Of a DNA stretch of 64,000 nt, positions 1 to 11,640 are shown in pieces. This DNA comes from Casuarina equisetifolia (Eukaryota; Streptophyta; Magnoliopsida; Fagales; Casuarinaceae). Below the pieces are notes generated by a model. That model saw only the letters and a program-made list of their open reading frames with translations. It was not told the DNA's origin and searched no databases. How positions within the stretch are numbered: the stretch's first letter is position 1; each line of letters opens with the position of its first letter. Position numbers and translations under genes: made by a program. The stretch spans positions 16,867,274-16,931,273 of the forward strand of contig CM052361.1 in the NCBI GenBank assembly GCA_028551475.1, read 5' to 3'.

Positions 1-376
1 CAACAAATAATCAAAGCTAACCAACTGTAGTGAAACAATTTCATTAAGATACAAGCTTTAGAAGGACCTCCCACACCAAATAGCTTCTCAATATTTTTCG
101 GTAAGTCTCTCAAACTTCAAAAGGACACTTCACTTACTTTATAGCAATTTTGCACAAGCACCTTTCTCTTCGAACCAGCCACATTATGCACACCCATACT
201 TTCTTCTCTCCATTAGGTCATTAGGTCGTTGCTCGCTTGGTTCTCTTTTGTGCTTCTAGTTTCAGAGACAGGAAAGAGGATTGTTGGTCTTCTTCAGCTT
301 GAATCTTCACTTCAATCAGGACAGATGACATCATTTGGTTAAACTCCATTGACACAAAACACAATTTTCATCCACA
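1..376. other. intergenic sequence, nothing recognised
   Basis: No convincing ORF, RNA gene or repeat structure was seen. The stretch ends at the target-site duplication of the copia element that follows, so it is the left flank of that insertion. Confidence 0.5.
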
Positions 377-381
377 CTCGA

Positions 382-697
382 TGTTCAGACATGAGCTAGC
401 CTAGGTGGCTGCCACACTCACGTGGCTGCCACATCAGAACCATCATTGGGTTCCTTGAGAGGGAACCAAGTCCACTACACGCCTCTGTAGCACCCGTGAC
501 ATGGGTCTTCTCCTTGTGTAGAATAGGCTTCTCTGCACATGCAACAGCAACAACTCCAGCAAGTAACTGTCGAGCACCTCCTTCCTTTTGGTTTTCGGTG
601 CATAAATTGAGAGATTTAGTTCTCCCATTTGTTTGTAAGGTTTGTCTTGTTCATTAAGAAACAAGATTTTTTTCCAAATTTTCACCTTCTTTTGACA
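382..697 (+). repeat. 5' LTR of copia element
   Basis: The LTR starts tgttcagacatgag and ends tttgaca, so it has TG...CA ends. It aligns along its length with 4946-5289, sharing blocks such as the 'gagata/ctagcctaggtgg' start, the 'ggaaccaagtc' core and the 'gtcttgttcatta' 3' part. It is about 28 bp shorter than the 3' copy. Confidence 0.9.
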
Positions 698-712
698 TGG
701 TTTCCAAGAGTT
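698..712 (+). other. degenerate primer-binding site (tRNA-Met type)
   Basis: The sequence directly after the 5' LTR reads tggtttccaagag, which resembles the plant copia primer site TGGTATCAGAGC complementary to initiator tRNA-Met, with several changes. Confidence 0.6.
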
Positions 713-719
713 GGGTTTA

Positions 720-1840
720 AGGCATGCTCCATTTCATCATTTTTTGATTTTTTCGGTAAAAAAACAAAGCTATTTTCTATCTGGTTTGTTGATCCTAACC
801 CTCACTACAAATCTTCCGCTACAATCCAAAAACCAACGTGTTTTCTCTTCTTTTTGGTACCAAAATTAACCTCGAAAAGTGCTTGCCGTTTTTTTTCGAT
901 TAATCAGATCTCGCTAGTGACATAGTAGACCACAACTCTACCTCATTCTCTGGCTACTTCACCAAACAACATGGTCTTGTCATCCAAAGGCAACTAGTTT
1001 CGTCTTTCTTCAAAATGGTGATGTTTTGCATGTCTAGGGTTTACAACCTAATTAGCAAAATTTGGCAAACCTAACGAGGTGAAGAGCCGATTTCGAGCCA
1101 TTTTGGCTAGCTTTGGCAACTCTGGGATGAGTATTCTTCTATCATGGAACTGACGAAGCCAAAGATGGTCACTTTTCCACCGTGGAAAGAACCTTAGTAA
1201 GAGATAAAATTCTATCAACTCCTCTGTGGCCTCAACGACATTTATTTGATGCTCTAGGAGTAGATTTTGCTAATGTAGCTCTTCCTAGACATCATGTGGA
1301 CCTACACCATGATCAGTAAGGATGAATATTGATGGAGCATCATGGGGAAGATGACTAGCGAATTTAGTTTTATTGTAGTGAAACACTCACCCAATGTAAC
1401 AAGTCCAATTATGAGTAACAATGCTATTGCAACAGACAAAAATATAGGGATGGCTAAAAGCACATGACAACTCACCAAAAACATGTCATGTCTACTCAAA
1501 GTTGGGCAAAACAACAAGTCATTTAATGTTGGCCAATAACTTGAGAAATGTGATTTTTGTGAAAAACAAGGCCATAAGAAAGAAAAATGCTATTGATTGA
1601 TAGGCCCATAATGCGTGTGTTGCAAGAGTTATGGCACAAGCATAAGGAATGCTATAAACTCAATGGTTTTTTGCTCGAGCACAAGCATTACAAGGAACAA
1701 GTTAAGGAAAATTTGTTGGCAAATTTTTTTGACCATGTCTTCATAACCAAAATAGACTATCAATGTTTCATTTGCTTCTTGAATGATAACTTAGATGTCT
1801 AGGCCCACCTAGCAAGTACGACAACATTCATTTCAAAATG
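720..1840 (+). pseudogene. copia gag remnant with zinc knuckle
   Basis: The reading frame is broken throughout, but at 1546-1590 the translation KCDFCEKQGHKKEKC keeps all four ligands of a retroviral CX2CX4HX4C zinc knuckle, the RNA-binding motif at the end of copia Gag. A stop follows two codons later. Upstream of the knuckle the Gag body is not readable in one frame. Position between the primer site and the protease fits the copia order. Confidence 0.75.
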
Positions 1841-1841
1841 T

Positions 1842-2180
1842 TTGATAATTGAATTTAGTGCTAGTAATCATATTATTGCTAATATTTCATATTTAGAATC
1901 AATTATTTCATGTGCATCTAGATCTAGGAAAGTTAAATTTTCTAATGGTAATAGTACCCTGATTACACATACTGGTCACACCCACATATCTAGACACCTT
2001 AAATTGATCAATGTTTTATACTCATCAAATTTCAAGTTCAATTTACTCTCAACATCAAAATTTTGTCATGAAAATAATTGTTGTATCATATTTTATGTTG
2101 AATTTTGTGTGTTTCAAGACCCCTTGATAAGTGAAGTCAAAAGACTAAATAGAACAAAAAATAAGCTTTATTTTTTCTAG
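1842..2180 (+). pseudogene. copia aspartic protease remnant
   Basis: An open stretch of 112 codons matches the copia protease. The catalytic segment normally reads (I/L)DSGAS(D/N)HI; here it reads IEFSASNHI, so the catalytic Asp and Gly are lost. The downstream LLSTSKFCHENNC segment corresponds to the family's 'NL(L/I)S(V/I)SKL..' motif. The product could not be an active protease. Confidence 0.8.
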
Positions 2181-3090
2181 TATGTCTTGATAGGAAAGAT
2201 GTCGCACAATTTTTAAGGTATGACTTATCTTTTGTAAACACATTATCATCGTGTAATTTTTCAAATTTCAACCATGATGGATCATATGATTTTCTCACTC
2301 TTGTAGATGACTTCTCTTATGGAACATGAACATTCATGATGAAAGTTAAGAGTGAAACCTTTTCATAATTGAAAGAATTTATTAACATGGTGAGAAACCA
2401 ATTTGATCTAGAAGTCAAGCACATTAGGTTTGACAATCCTTATGATTTTCTTAATCACCACACAAAATAACTATTTTCATCTCATGGCATAATTCATGAA
2501 AGTTCTAGTGTGCATACCCTTTAACAAAATGGTACAATAGAGCACAAACACTATCATCTTTTAGATGTTGCACATATATTGAAATTTTAAAGCTTGATGT
2601 CTAGTAAATTCTAGAAAGAGTGCATACTCATGACAACCTATCTTATCAATAGGATGTCATCCTCAATCTTGTATAGAGTTACTCATTTTGATAAATTATT
2701 TGGCAAACCACGAAAAATCTCTCATCTTATGGTTTTTGGTTGCATGTGTCATGCTACAATTATGGAGCTTAAGGATAAATTTTCCCCATATGATTCCTAG
2801 TGTTTTCATGGGATATGCGTATGGTCAAAAGAGCTATAAACTTTATAATACTGAAAGTTGTAAATTTTTTATGAGTTGACATGTGAGATCTTATGAGGAT
2901 ATTTTTCCTTTTTCACATATAAGGCCTAAATCACAATCTATAATGCAAGTACCTTTGAATGAACCTATTCTTGGGGTCCTTGAACCACCACATCTTAAGC
3001 CTTTCATTAAGTCAATACCTTCATTCCTTATTTTTGATGACTCCTTTCCCAATAATGTTGAGACCACTAGCTCACCTTAGCTTACTTGCA
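2181..3090 (+). pseudogene. copia integrase remnant
   Basis: The C-terminal part of a copia integrase is readable with frame changes. Around 2690-2910 the translation includes a VFGC-like 'HLMVFGCMCHAT' segment, 'KFSPYDS', 'FMGYAYGQKSYKLYN' and 'EDIFPF', which are the usual landmarks of this domain. The catalytic DDE core further upstream (about 2290-2560) is heavily mutated. Confidence 0.8.
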
Positions 3091-3404
3091 CTTTTATAAC
3101 GCCACCACCATTAGTTGATTCATTTGATGTCTTCTCTGATGATGACATTCAACCTACACTAAATAACCCACCTCAGGCTTCACCTCTACTAGCTCCTAGA
3201 TGATCCATTAATGAAACTCAATTGTCATTTTGGTTGAATGATTATGTTTGTCCTATCATCCATACTACAAAAAGTGAATCATCTACCTATCCATTGTCTA
3301 CTTACATCTTTTATGATAATCTTTCCCTTGACAACCACCATTTGATTGCCTTTATTTCAGCTAACATTGAACCACTCTATCACCATGAGGTTATTGCCAA
3401 TCTT

Positions 3405-4150
3405 AAATAGCAAGATGCTATGAAACATGAGATCAAACCATTGAAGGCTAATAACACTTGGGACATTGTGGAGATGCCACTTGGGAGGAAGCTTAGTGGA
3501 TGCAAGTGGGTTTGCAAAATTAAGTATAAAGCAGATGGAATAGTAGAGCAATACAAAGCTTAATTACTTGCAAAGGGATAAAACTAAAAGGAAGGTGTGG
3601 ATTATTATGAGATTTTTGCTTCAATTGTCAAGTACATTGCCATTAAATGTGTACTTTCACTTGTAACATAACGTAAATGAGAGGTTCATTTGATGGATGT
3701 TAACAATACATTCTTATAGGGCAAACTCAATGAGAAAGTATACATACAACTTCCACTTAAAGGCCTAAATGAGTATAGTGAGAAAGTTTGCAAGTTGAGA
3801 AAATCTATATATGGACTAAAGTAAGTAGTTAAACATTGGTATGCCAAGTTCATTAAGGCATTATTGGTAGCTGGATTTAGGGCTCCATGCATGACATGTT
3901 ATTATTTGTTAAGTAACGAGGTAACTTAATAGTCTTTCTCATAATTTATGTTGATGATATGTTCATTACTAGTAGTGATAGCAATGACATTTAGTAGTTC
4001 AGGAAACATCTTTATTCCATTTTTCACATCAAAGATTTAGGGAAATCTCAAATATTATCTTGCGATTAAGATCCTAAAGGATAATTAAGGGATTCGTTTG
4101 AGTCATCACAAATACATCCTCGAGTTAATTGATAACATAAGGCTTAAGGG
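3405..4150 (+). pseudogene. copia reverse transcriptase remnant
   Basis: The RT begins with 'NTWDIVEMP..' and 'GCKWVCKIKYKADG' near 3450-3540, followed by a stop in the 'YKARLVAKG' motif. 'VHLMDVNNTFL' and 'KSIYGLK' follow; the KQAP motif reads K-stop-V-V, as C-to-T changes would give. The catalytic YVDDM is intact at 3947-3961. Several stops and at least one frameshift make it non-functional. Confidence 0.88.
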
Positions 4151-4299
4151 GGGCTAAGTTGGTGGATAATCCCATGGACACCAACTTGTCATTGACAATA
4201 CCATAGTATGATTAGGGAGCATTGGTTCCCTATGATGATAATCCATTTTTTAAGGATCCTTTGAAATATCAACAACTTATAAGGAAACTAAAATAACTC

Positions 4300-4890
4300 A
4301 ATGTCACAAGGTTAGACATCTCATATGCAGTACATAACTTGGCTTAGTTCATGCATTCTCCTAAAAAGTCTCATTGAGAAGTTACCATCGGAGTGATAAG
4401 ATATCTAAAAAGTTTCCCTAAGATAAGACTATTTTTCCCCACTTTTGAGGGCTATTAGATGTAGACTTATTATGATTTTGATTTTTCCACGTGCAAATTG
4501 GCAGAAAGTTAGTTATCGGTTTTTATATCATGCTTGGAGACACATTAATTTCTTAGAAAAGCAAGAAATAAGTAGTTGTCTCTTTATCCTTTACTATGGT
4601 AAAGTATTAAGTGATGACACTCACATCCTACAAGATCATTTTGTTATTATGTTTTGTTAGAGACATGAGAGTTAATGTCCCATGTCCTATAACCTTGTAC
4701 TGTGATAACAAGGCTGTCATGGAACTTGCAACTAATTCTATGATTCATTAGTGGATCAAATACATAGATGTTAATTGCTACTTCATTTGGGAGAAGATTT
4801 GGCAAAGACTTATCAAAACCAATCATGTAGGAACTAAGGATCAACTAGTTAACATCCTAACAAAGGTCTTTGGGGCTAACCAATAACCAT
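4300..4890 (+). pseudogene. copia RNase H remnant
   Basis: The C-terminal RNase H is recognisable from 'LYCDNKAVMELATNS' near 4697 and from the 'HVGTKDQLVNILTK' tail that ends just before the 3' LTR. The latter corresponds to the family's 'H(V)xTxDQLADIFTK'. It is interrupted by stops. Confidence 0.82.
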
Positions 4891-4930
4891 CTTCTCCACA
4901 AGCTAAATGTCATCAACACATATTGACCTT

Positions 4931-4945
4931 CAGCTTAAGCGGGCC
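4931..4945 (+). other. degenerate polypurine tract
   Basis: cagcttaagcgggcc directly precedes the 3' LTR and resembles the plant copia plus-strand priming tract 'cagcttgagggggag'. It defines the left edge of the 3' LTR. Confidence 0.7.
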
Positions 4946-5289
4946 TATTCAAACATGAGATAGCCTAGGTGGTAGCCATACTCATGTGGTTGCTACATTA
5001 GCACCATCACTAGGTTCCTAAATAAGGAACCAAGTCTACTGCAAGCCTTTGCAATGCCCACAACAAGGGTCTTTTCCATCTACAAAATAGGCCTCTCTAC
5101 ACATGCAATAATAACAACTCCAACAAGCAACTACCAATCACCTCCTTCTTTTCAATTATGTGCAAATAAATAGAAATAGATTGTATACTTTTTCTCTATC
5201 ATGGGATTTTATTTCTCCCATTTGTTTGTTAGTTTTGTCTTGTTCATTAATAAACAAGATTTTATCCATATTCTCCTCTTCTTTTGACA
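4946..5289 (+). repeat. 3' LTR of copia element
   Basis: Aligns with the 5' LTR at 382-697. Its first bases are ta instead of tg, and it carries about 28 extra bases in the 3' third around the 'tagattgtatactttttctc' stretch. It ends tttgaca and is followed by the second ctcga duplication. Confidence 0.9.
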
Positions 5290-5294
5290 CTCGA

Positions 5295-6000
5295 GAATTT
5301 CATAGTTGGATTGCTTGGGTTGCAATATTGCACAAGTTAAGTCATTTTGTTACTTCATGGATCAAGCACTTAGGTTGCAACTTTACACATAAGACCAATT
5401 GCACAGATACACATGGGTCACACATAGAACTATATAGTGCATTAGGCCACATAGTAACACTTTGCATCACTTGAAGCGGGACTACCCACTCAAGTTAGGA
5501 TACATAATGGGGGCTGCATAATAAAAGGGCTAGGTCACCCTTTACTTAGCTAGGCCACATTTTCCTTCACATCTTGCACTTGGAAAGAGTCTCATCTTTT
5601 TGGGTCGTTCATTTAAACTTCCATGTACTACATTTACTTAACAAAATATTTATATTTATTTTTCCCATTTTAAAAAAGTAAGCAAACAAGAAAAAGAATA
5701 ATTCCTTATTCAAGTTTTCTTTTTCCATAAACTTGATAATACATAAGTTTAGGGAAATGACTACTTTATAACATCATTATTTGATATTATAATTTACTTA
5801 TGATTATCTTTTGTATCATTATAGAACAAAAATATGAAAACATTTGTATACAACTTCTTATACATTTGTCACATCAAAATATATTTTTATGAAAAAGCTC
5901 ATTTTCCAAGAAAACATACATTTCTTAATAAAATTATTAATGAAGAAGTATATGTAGAAAAAATTACCAAGATATGAACACCCAATTTTTCTAATTTATA
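5295..6000. other. intergenic, AT-rich, nothing recognised
   Basis: The left part is the right flank of the copia insertion; from about 5640 the base composition is strongly AT-rich. No ORF in it resembles a known family. Confidence 0.4.
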
Positions 6001-7080
6001 TTTTTAAAGTACCTAAGGCATTATATGGTAGAAAACAAGCTCCTAAGGCTTGGTATGAAGGACTTAGTAGTTTCCCTTAATTTGAGGCTTTATAAAAGAA
6101 AAGTAGATACAACATTATTTATTAACTATGATCAAGATGATATGCTTATTGTATAGACTTAAATGAATGATATTAGATTTGGTGGCACTAATGATAGTTT
6201 CAAATTTAATGCATAATGAATTTGTGTTGAGTATGATGAGAGAATGAAGCTTATTCCTTGCTTTGCAAATCAACCAATGTAAAGAGGGAATCTTCTTTAA
6301 TCCGTCGAAATCATCAAGGATTTGCTGAAAGGCTTCAAGTTGGAAGACGTTAAACCAGTATTAACTCATACGAGCATGTCACACAAGTTTGACTTTGATA
6401 CTTCCATCAATATTATTGATCCTAAGTCATATAGAAGCTTGATATTACTATAATTTAGTGCATCTAGTCCAAATATCTTTTTTTAGTGTTTGCCTATGTG
6501 CTCAATTTCAATTATTTCCCAAAGATATTCACCTCACTACTGTCAAGCGCATTTTTAATTGTCCATGGACCTTAGGGTTGTGACATCTTATGAACACACA
6601 AATAGACTTACGTACTTATATAGATGCTAACTTTGGTGGCAGCATCATTACCATGAAAAGTACTAGCAATGCTTGTCACTTTTAGGTCCTATGTTGACTT
6701 CACGGTCTTCCAAAAAATAAAATAGTTTTCTTTGTTTACTACTGGAGTAGAATATATTGCAATGGGTAATTGTTATACCATATTATTGTGAATGAAACAA
6801 TTATTAGCAGATTTTGGATTGCACTTACTTTCTATTTGAACAAAATGTGACAATACAAATGCTATAAGTCTCATCAAATACCCTATCACACATTCACATA
6901 CTAAACACATAGATATTACTCATTGTTACATGGAAGATCATGTCCAGGAAGGGCAGATCACTCTAGAATGCATCAATACAAACTCTTGGTTGTTTGACAA
7001 TTTCATTAAACCGCCACCAAATGAAAAAATTTCAAAGTTATCGTCAGGCTTCTGGCATGTATTGCTCTAAATCTGTCCAT
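6000..7080 (+). pseudogene. truncated copia RT-RNase H fragment
   Basis: Reading in shifting frames gives 'KALYGRKQAPKAWYE' at about 6013-6060, the RT end motifs ('LFLALQINQCKEGIFF' near 6260, 'KLEDVKPVLTHTSM' near 6340), and then RNase H landmarks ('KSTSNACHFLG' near 6660, 'SHTKHIDITHCYMEDHVQEGQI' split over 6890-6960, ending 'LFDNFIKP'). It starts inside the RT, so the gag, protease and integrase are absent. It is a different copia lineage from the element at 382-5289, as the RNase H has the HTKHIDI(R)HHF type spacing. Confidence 0.82.
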
Positions 7081-7441
7081 TAAGTTGCTCTGTTCTGACT
7101 CTTGTCTGCTTTGCTTCTGTATAGTTTCCATCTTTTCATATTTTCTATGCTTGGCATAGCATATCATCTGGTTCTGTCCTTGGCACTGTTAATTTATTGT
7201 TTCTTCATTACACTATTGCTTTATTGCTTTACTACTTGCTTTGTGCTCTCCCTTGCAATCTCTATTGAGAGGGAGTTTCCCAGTAGCATTCTGTCATACA
7301 GAGAGGGAGCTCACTGCGTATAGCTTCTCATGCTGTAGATGCATCTGTCATTGGACAGAGCATGCTGTAAGTGCCGCTCAACTTGCTATAAGTGCAAACA
7401 TGCTCTCAGTATACCCTCTGTCCCCTTGTTGATTGTGCGAA

Positions 7442-7458
7442 AATGGGGGAGATTATGC
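7442..7458 (+). other. possible polypurine tract of the preceding copia fragment
   Basis: aaaatgggggagatt resembles the 'aaaagggggagatt' tract found near the 3' end of Sirevirus-type copia elements. It lies 370 bp beyond the RNase H relic after a T-rich spacer. No LTR pair was found to confirm it. Confidence 0.35.
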
Positions 7459-9300
7459 AGCTTTTAAATCTACAGAAACTGCACCCTTAGTAGACATGGC
7501 TTGTAGACCTGCATTTCAGTTGGGGTGTTCTGAGAAACATACTTATTCTTCTCGAAAATATTGAACGCCATATGCAATTTGATTCAAATGTAATTCAGTT
7601 ACATGCTTGAAAATTATAGTGGATTTCCTTTCAAATGTCTTCAAAAGCTAGAAAGAAGTGTTTTGTCGCCGAAAAAAAATAGAAGATTGTTAGGCATATT
7701 TTGATGCTAACAAATGTTCATAAACCCTCCTTAAACATAAAATTTTGGAGTTTTATATATAATGAAATATAATATACCATGTTTTCACCAGTATGGGTTT
7801 GATGAATTTTAACATGTTTTTGTGCCGTGTACTTTTGAGTTGCTGTGATGGTTGGATATTGTCTTAGCAAATACAGGCGCTGTGTATTTCCTGCTTCTTG
7901 GGACAAAGCTAAGCGCTGTCGTAATATGTGAAATGCATTTTTTCATTCAATTGGTTTTATTTTGAGGACAATTCTCTTTGTTTCACAAGAAAAGAATTTT
8001 CATAAATTCAATGCTCTTTTTTGCAACAAAGAAAAAAAAAATGCTTCTCTAGCACATCAGTTAAATTAATTAACTAAAAATATTTTTTTCACCAAACATT
8101 GACAAGAAATTGTTTTCAAACAAAATGGAAGAAAATTTTTACTCTATTTAACCACATCATGGAATCCTATGTTCAATGTTTTAGGATTGGTCTTGTATAT
8201 TACAATACCTTATCATACTATAACGTCTCTTCATGAGAAGAGATAATACTTGAAAGAAAACAGGATTGTTCTTCTACTTCTGAAAATGAAATGATGCTAA
8301 AGGAGTCCCTGCAAAGAGGTGTGTTGAAGGCCTAATGCTTTGACAGACAAACATTCTCCTAGAGTAACCACCTTCGAGCATCCTTTACTTTTCCCATTCG
8401 CTTGCTTTAGTGCTCAGTTCAATTGGTTGTGGAATAAGCGAACCTTATTTCCAAAAAAAATTATACATATATAAAATAAAATTTTTGATTAAGCGAGTTT
8501 GGTTGGCTTACAAAAAGCTAAGCTAGTTAGGGCCTGTGCCCCAGTAAGCCTGTACGACCATTTCATTTTTGTACATAATATTCTTAAATGCATTGCTCTT
8601 TTTTTTTTCCCCCCTTAATTTCTAAGCATGTTTCTTATTTATTTATTTATTCTAAGTTTGGAATTGACCATGTTTAATGGCCCACTTGAACTTTTTGAAC
8701 TTTTCTAGTATTTGCTGACTTCAATTCACGCAGAACAAATAATGGGCGTAGCCCAACTGTATGGACTGACAGGATGCTGCTGAGGCCCAAATGATGCAGA
8801 GACAAGAATTCGCTCTGAGCCATTACTATTAATCCTCTTGCGGACATCTTCCTGATTAGGAAAATTGCCTTAAAACGCTTAGCGGACCAAAGCTAAACCA
8901 CTAGAACACCCTAGAATCCATTAGATACGCCCCTCCTGCCAAATTCTTGATAGCAAAACATTGAAAGGAAACAGTAACATCAAAGCATACCTCTGATTCA
9001 GTTGACATCATTTTTCTTTTCCTTAAAATTATTATTTTTATTTATTTTTACACACGGAGGAGTAGGGAGAGGATCTCAAATCCACAACCGGTGAGATTGC
9101 TGGTCAAGATTTAAGTTAAAAAAGTTGACATCATTCTAATTCGTAAGGAAGATGCAAATCAAAATCCTCTTCCTATCACTAACCTCTCAAATCTGAGTAA
9201 AGAATAGTCCTACTCCAATTCTCTAGTAGGATGCCGAAAAACTTTACTCTTTGAACCTCATGGCTTTCGACCTCAAGCTTCACAAAATTAGCTAGCCCAT
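7459..9300. other. intergenic, nothing recognised
   Basis: AT-rich sequence with homopolymer runs. No gene, RNA or complete repeat was recognised. Around 9050-9100 there is a phrase (ggatctcaaatccacaaccgg) like the anticodon-side box of tRNA-derived SINEs, too weak to call. Confidence 0.35.
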
Positions 9301-9302
9301 CA

Positions 9303-9337
9303 AATTCGGACCCTTACCAAATTCAGACCCTTACCGA
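9303..9337 (+). repeat. 17-bp tandem duplication
   Basis: aaattcggacccttacc is followed directly by aaattcagacccttacc, one mismatch apart. Confidence 0.75.
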
Positions 9338-9380
9338 ATGTTGTTTTTAATTCAGTGATTCTAGAGGGCTAGCCAATCTA

Positions 9381-9545
9381 GACCTCAGTCCATTAAATTT
9401 GGATCGAAGTTCCAAGAATAAAAAGGGCTTTCTAAAAAGGGCTTTACCGAATGTTTCCATTCATTCGGGGAAAAATGTATATTTCTTCAATCAGATGCAA
9501 ATGTTAATGGAATTAAATAGTAGAAGACCTCAGTCCATTAAATTT
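9381..9545 (+). repeat. 20-bp direct repeats spaced 145 bp
   Basis: gacctcagtccattaaattt occurs at 9381-9400 and identically at 9526-9545. The second copy lies inside an open frame of about 134 codons (9399-9803) that resembles no known family and is probably chance. Confidence 0.75.
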
Positions 9546-10605
9546 ACATATTATCGAGTGAAAGCGCTAAAGAAAAACAAAGGAAGTGTAACAGAGGGAG
9601 AGTATCAAAAAAGACCTTGTGCTTTTATCAACTTTGATTTTAAGACCTTGTACTACCTCGGGTTCCTATTTTTCTATTACATGGCCTTAATAGTATCTCC
9701 CGTGGCTGCATTTTGGCCTCGTAGTTATCTCATGACTTCATTTGACTTGAAGGACCAAAAAAGAAAAGAAAAATGCAAACCACAAAAAATATTAAGATTA
9801 TAAGTACTTTAAATGAAAGAAGTCTCTAAAAATCTATTAACTATGAAATTAGAACATTGATTTTAAGCACGCATCCAAACTCACATATTGTATTCAATCA
9901 TTTTTAGCAAATTCACATCTTTAAATTGAAAAGAGAGAAAATCTTTCAAACATAGGGTGATTTTTTTATATTTTTTTAAATGTAAGCAAATAAACTCCCA
10001 TACTTAGGTATTGAATTTGAAATCAAGAAATTTTAAATAATACTTATTCTTAATTGAGTTAAATACTTACTGTTTAAGGTGCACTAATTGTTATAGAAAT
10101 AAAAGTCATGGATAGAGAAGGCTAGTGCTCAAGAGTATAGTGTGGGGAGTGCACTTAGTGTAATCAATTTGTGTTGTATGTTTTAGAATCATTACAAAGA
10201 AGTAATCAATAAATATTTTAGAATCATTATGAAATTATAATTTTCACTAATCTCATTGAAGATAAAAGGAAAAGCTCATAAACACAACAAAAAATAATTT
10301 TTATTGTCTTTTAAAAGTACTTATATCTCAAGATTCATGTCTAAGTATTTATGCGTCCATTTCTAGGCATTCTTATTTATCAAAGATTTTATTTTACTTA
10401 ACAAGGAATTTTTATCCATTAGGATTAGAAGTGTTTATTTATAGTACTTGTAATTTCTTGTTGATTAAGGATTAGTTTTTTTTTTATATTAATTACTGGA
10501 CTAAGAACTGGAGCCTATTAAAGATCATCTTTTTATTTTTCTTCCGTAATTATGTTTAGGTTTTTCAAAATTTAATGGTCTGAAATGCCTTTTCCACTTC
10601 TTCAT

Positions 10606-10695
10606 CTAATCTCTTTAAATAAAACTAAATATTCACTGAATGAAAATCTCCTAATCTCTTTAAATAAAACTAAATATTCATTGAATGAAAATCTC
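10606..10695 (+). repeat. 45-bp tandem duplication
   Basis: Two adjacent 45-bp units (10606-10650 and 10651-10695) differ at one base (attcactgaa versus attcattgaa). The near identity in a region that is otherwise decayed suggests a recent duplication. The length is a multiple of three but no supported gene contains it. Confidence 0.9.
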
Positions 10696-11096
10696 CTTTC
10701 TTCAAAAGGAAGAAAAATCAAAGCTATTATTTTTTTAATAGATATTCATCTTATGAAGACTTCTTATCTTTTATTTTTATTTGTTTTTTTGACAAACTCT
10801 TATTCGCCTTAGACTGAAAATAAAGGGTCATATTTATCTTTTAGAAGAAACAATATGAAGCAAAGAAGAGTAAAAAAATTGATGATGGTGAACCAATACA
10901 GAAGACAAGAAAAGGAAGAAGGATTTACAACACGAAGAGAAAAAAGTAAATAGAAATCCTCCCATGTTTTGATTTGCAACCTACTTATCATTAGAAGTCT
11001 GTCTATTTGATTAGGTCAAAGTTAGTGTACTACGGATAAGGATGGTCGGGGTTGTAGCAGAGGAAAAAAGAGAAAAAGAAAAAGAAGGGGCGGGGA

Positions 11097-11115
11097 GGGG
11101 GGGGGGGGGGGGGGG
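11097..11115 (+). repeat. poly-G run (G19)
   Basis: A run of 19 G follows a purine-rich stretch (11060-11096) of A/G only. Its length is likely to vary between reads or individuals. Confidence 0.9.
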
Positions 11116-11640
11116 TGTTGTTTTCAATCGGGTTTCTAAAAGTTGCAGTGATGCTTTAAAGTGGATAAAGAAATAATTAACAAGATATATCAAGATTTAA
11201 GTAGATAAGTCTTTAATACACAATGGCTTGAAACACTTGACCCGAGAAATATTTCAGCATAAAATTCAGCACAAAGAAAATAGAAATAAGGAGACAATTT
11301 AACACAAGTTTAAAGTGATCCAGCCCAAGTATAGATGAGCCCGATTTACTACAGAGCTCTTAAGCTATCAACTACCACCGGATTTTACAAGCGATTCTGT
11401 GTCTCTCAATCACACACCAATATCTTTTAAACCGAGAGAAATTAAATCACACATATGCTCTTGTATACCAAGTTCCTTTATATTAACTGCATTTGACAAG
11501 ACAATCATACAGTCGTAGATTAGGGTTTACTTCATGAAACTCGAATTTTATCCCCCTTTTGTTAATCAAAGTAATATATCACTCTGCACAAGTATTTTCT
11601 CCAAACTATAGAGATGGACAAGCCCGACAAGGGTTGAGCG

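Larger units (their letters stand above)
382..5289 (+). mobile_element. full-length, decayed Ty1-copia LTR retrotransposon
   Basis: The element has two related LTRs (382-697 and 4946-5289), a degenerate primer-binding site, a gag zinc knuckle, protease, integrase, reverse transcriptase and RNase H in the Ty1-copia order, and a polypurine tract before the 3' LTR. The 5-bp sequence ctcga lies at 377-381 and again at 5290-5294, an exact target-site duplication, so both boundaries are secure. The coding region is broken by many stops and frameshifts, and the LTRs differ by many substitutions and an insertion of about 28 bp, so the insertion is old and inactive. The element would have encoded one Gag-Pol polyprotein; nothing of that length remains open. 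Confidence 0.93.

Noticed and set aside
7102-7432. Hydrophobic ORFs after the copia RNase H, which might suggest an envelope-like gene
   Set aside because: The stretch is simply T-rich, has no signal-peptide or coiled-coil arrangement, and two frames overlap. Not enough for an env call.
9399-9803. 134-codon open frame on the plus strand
   Set aside because: No recognisable motif; it lacks a clear leader or exon partner and spans a 20-bp direct repeat. Most likely a chance ORF.
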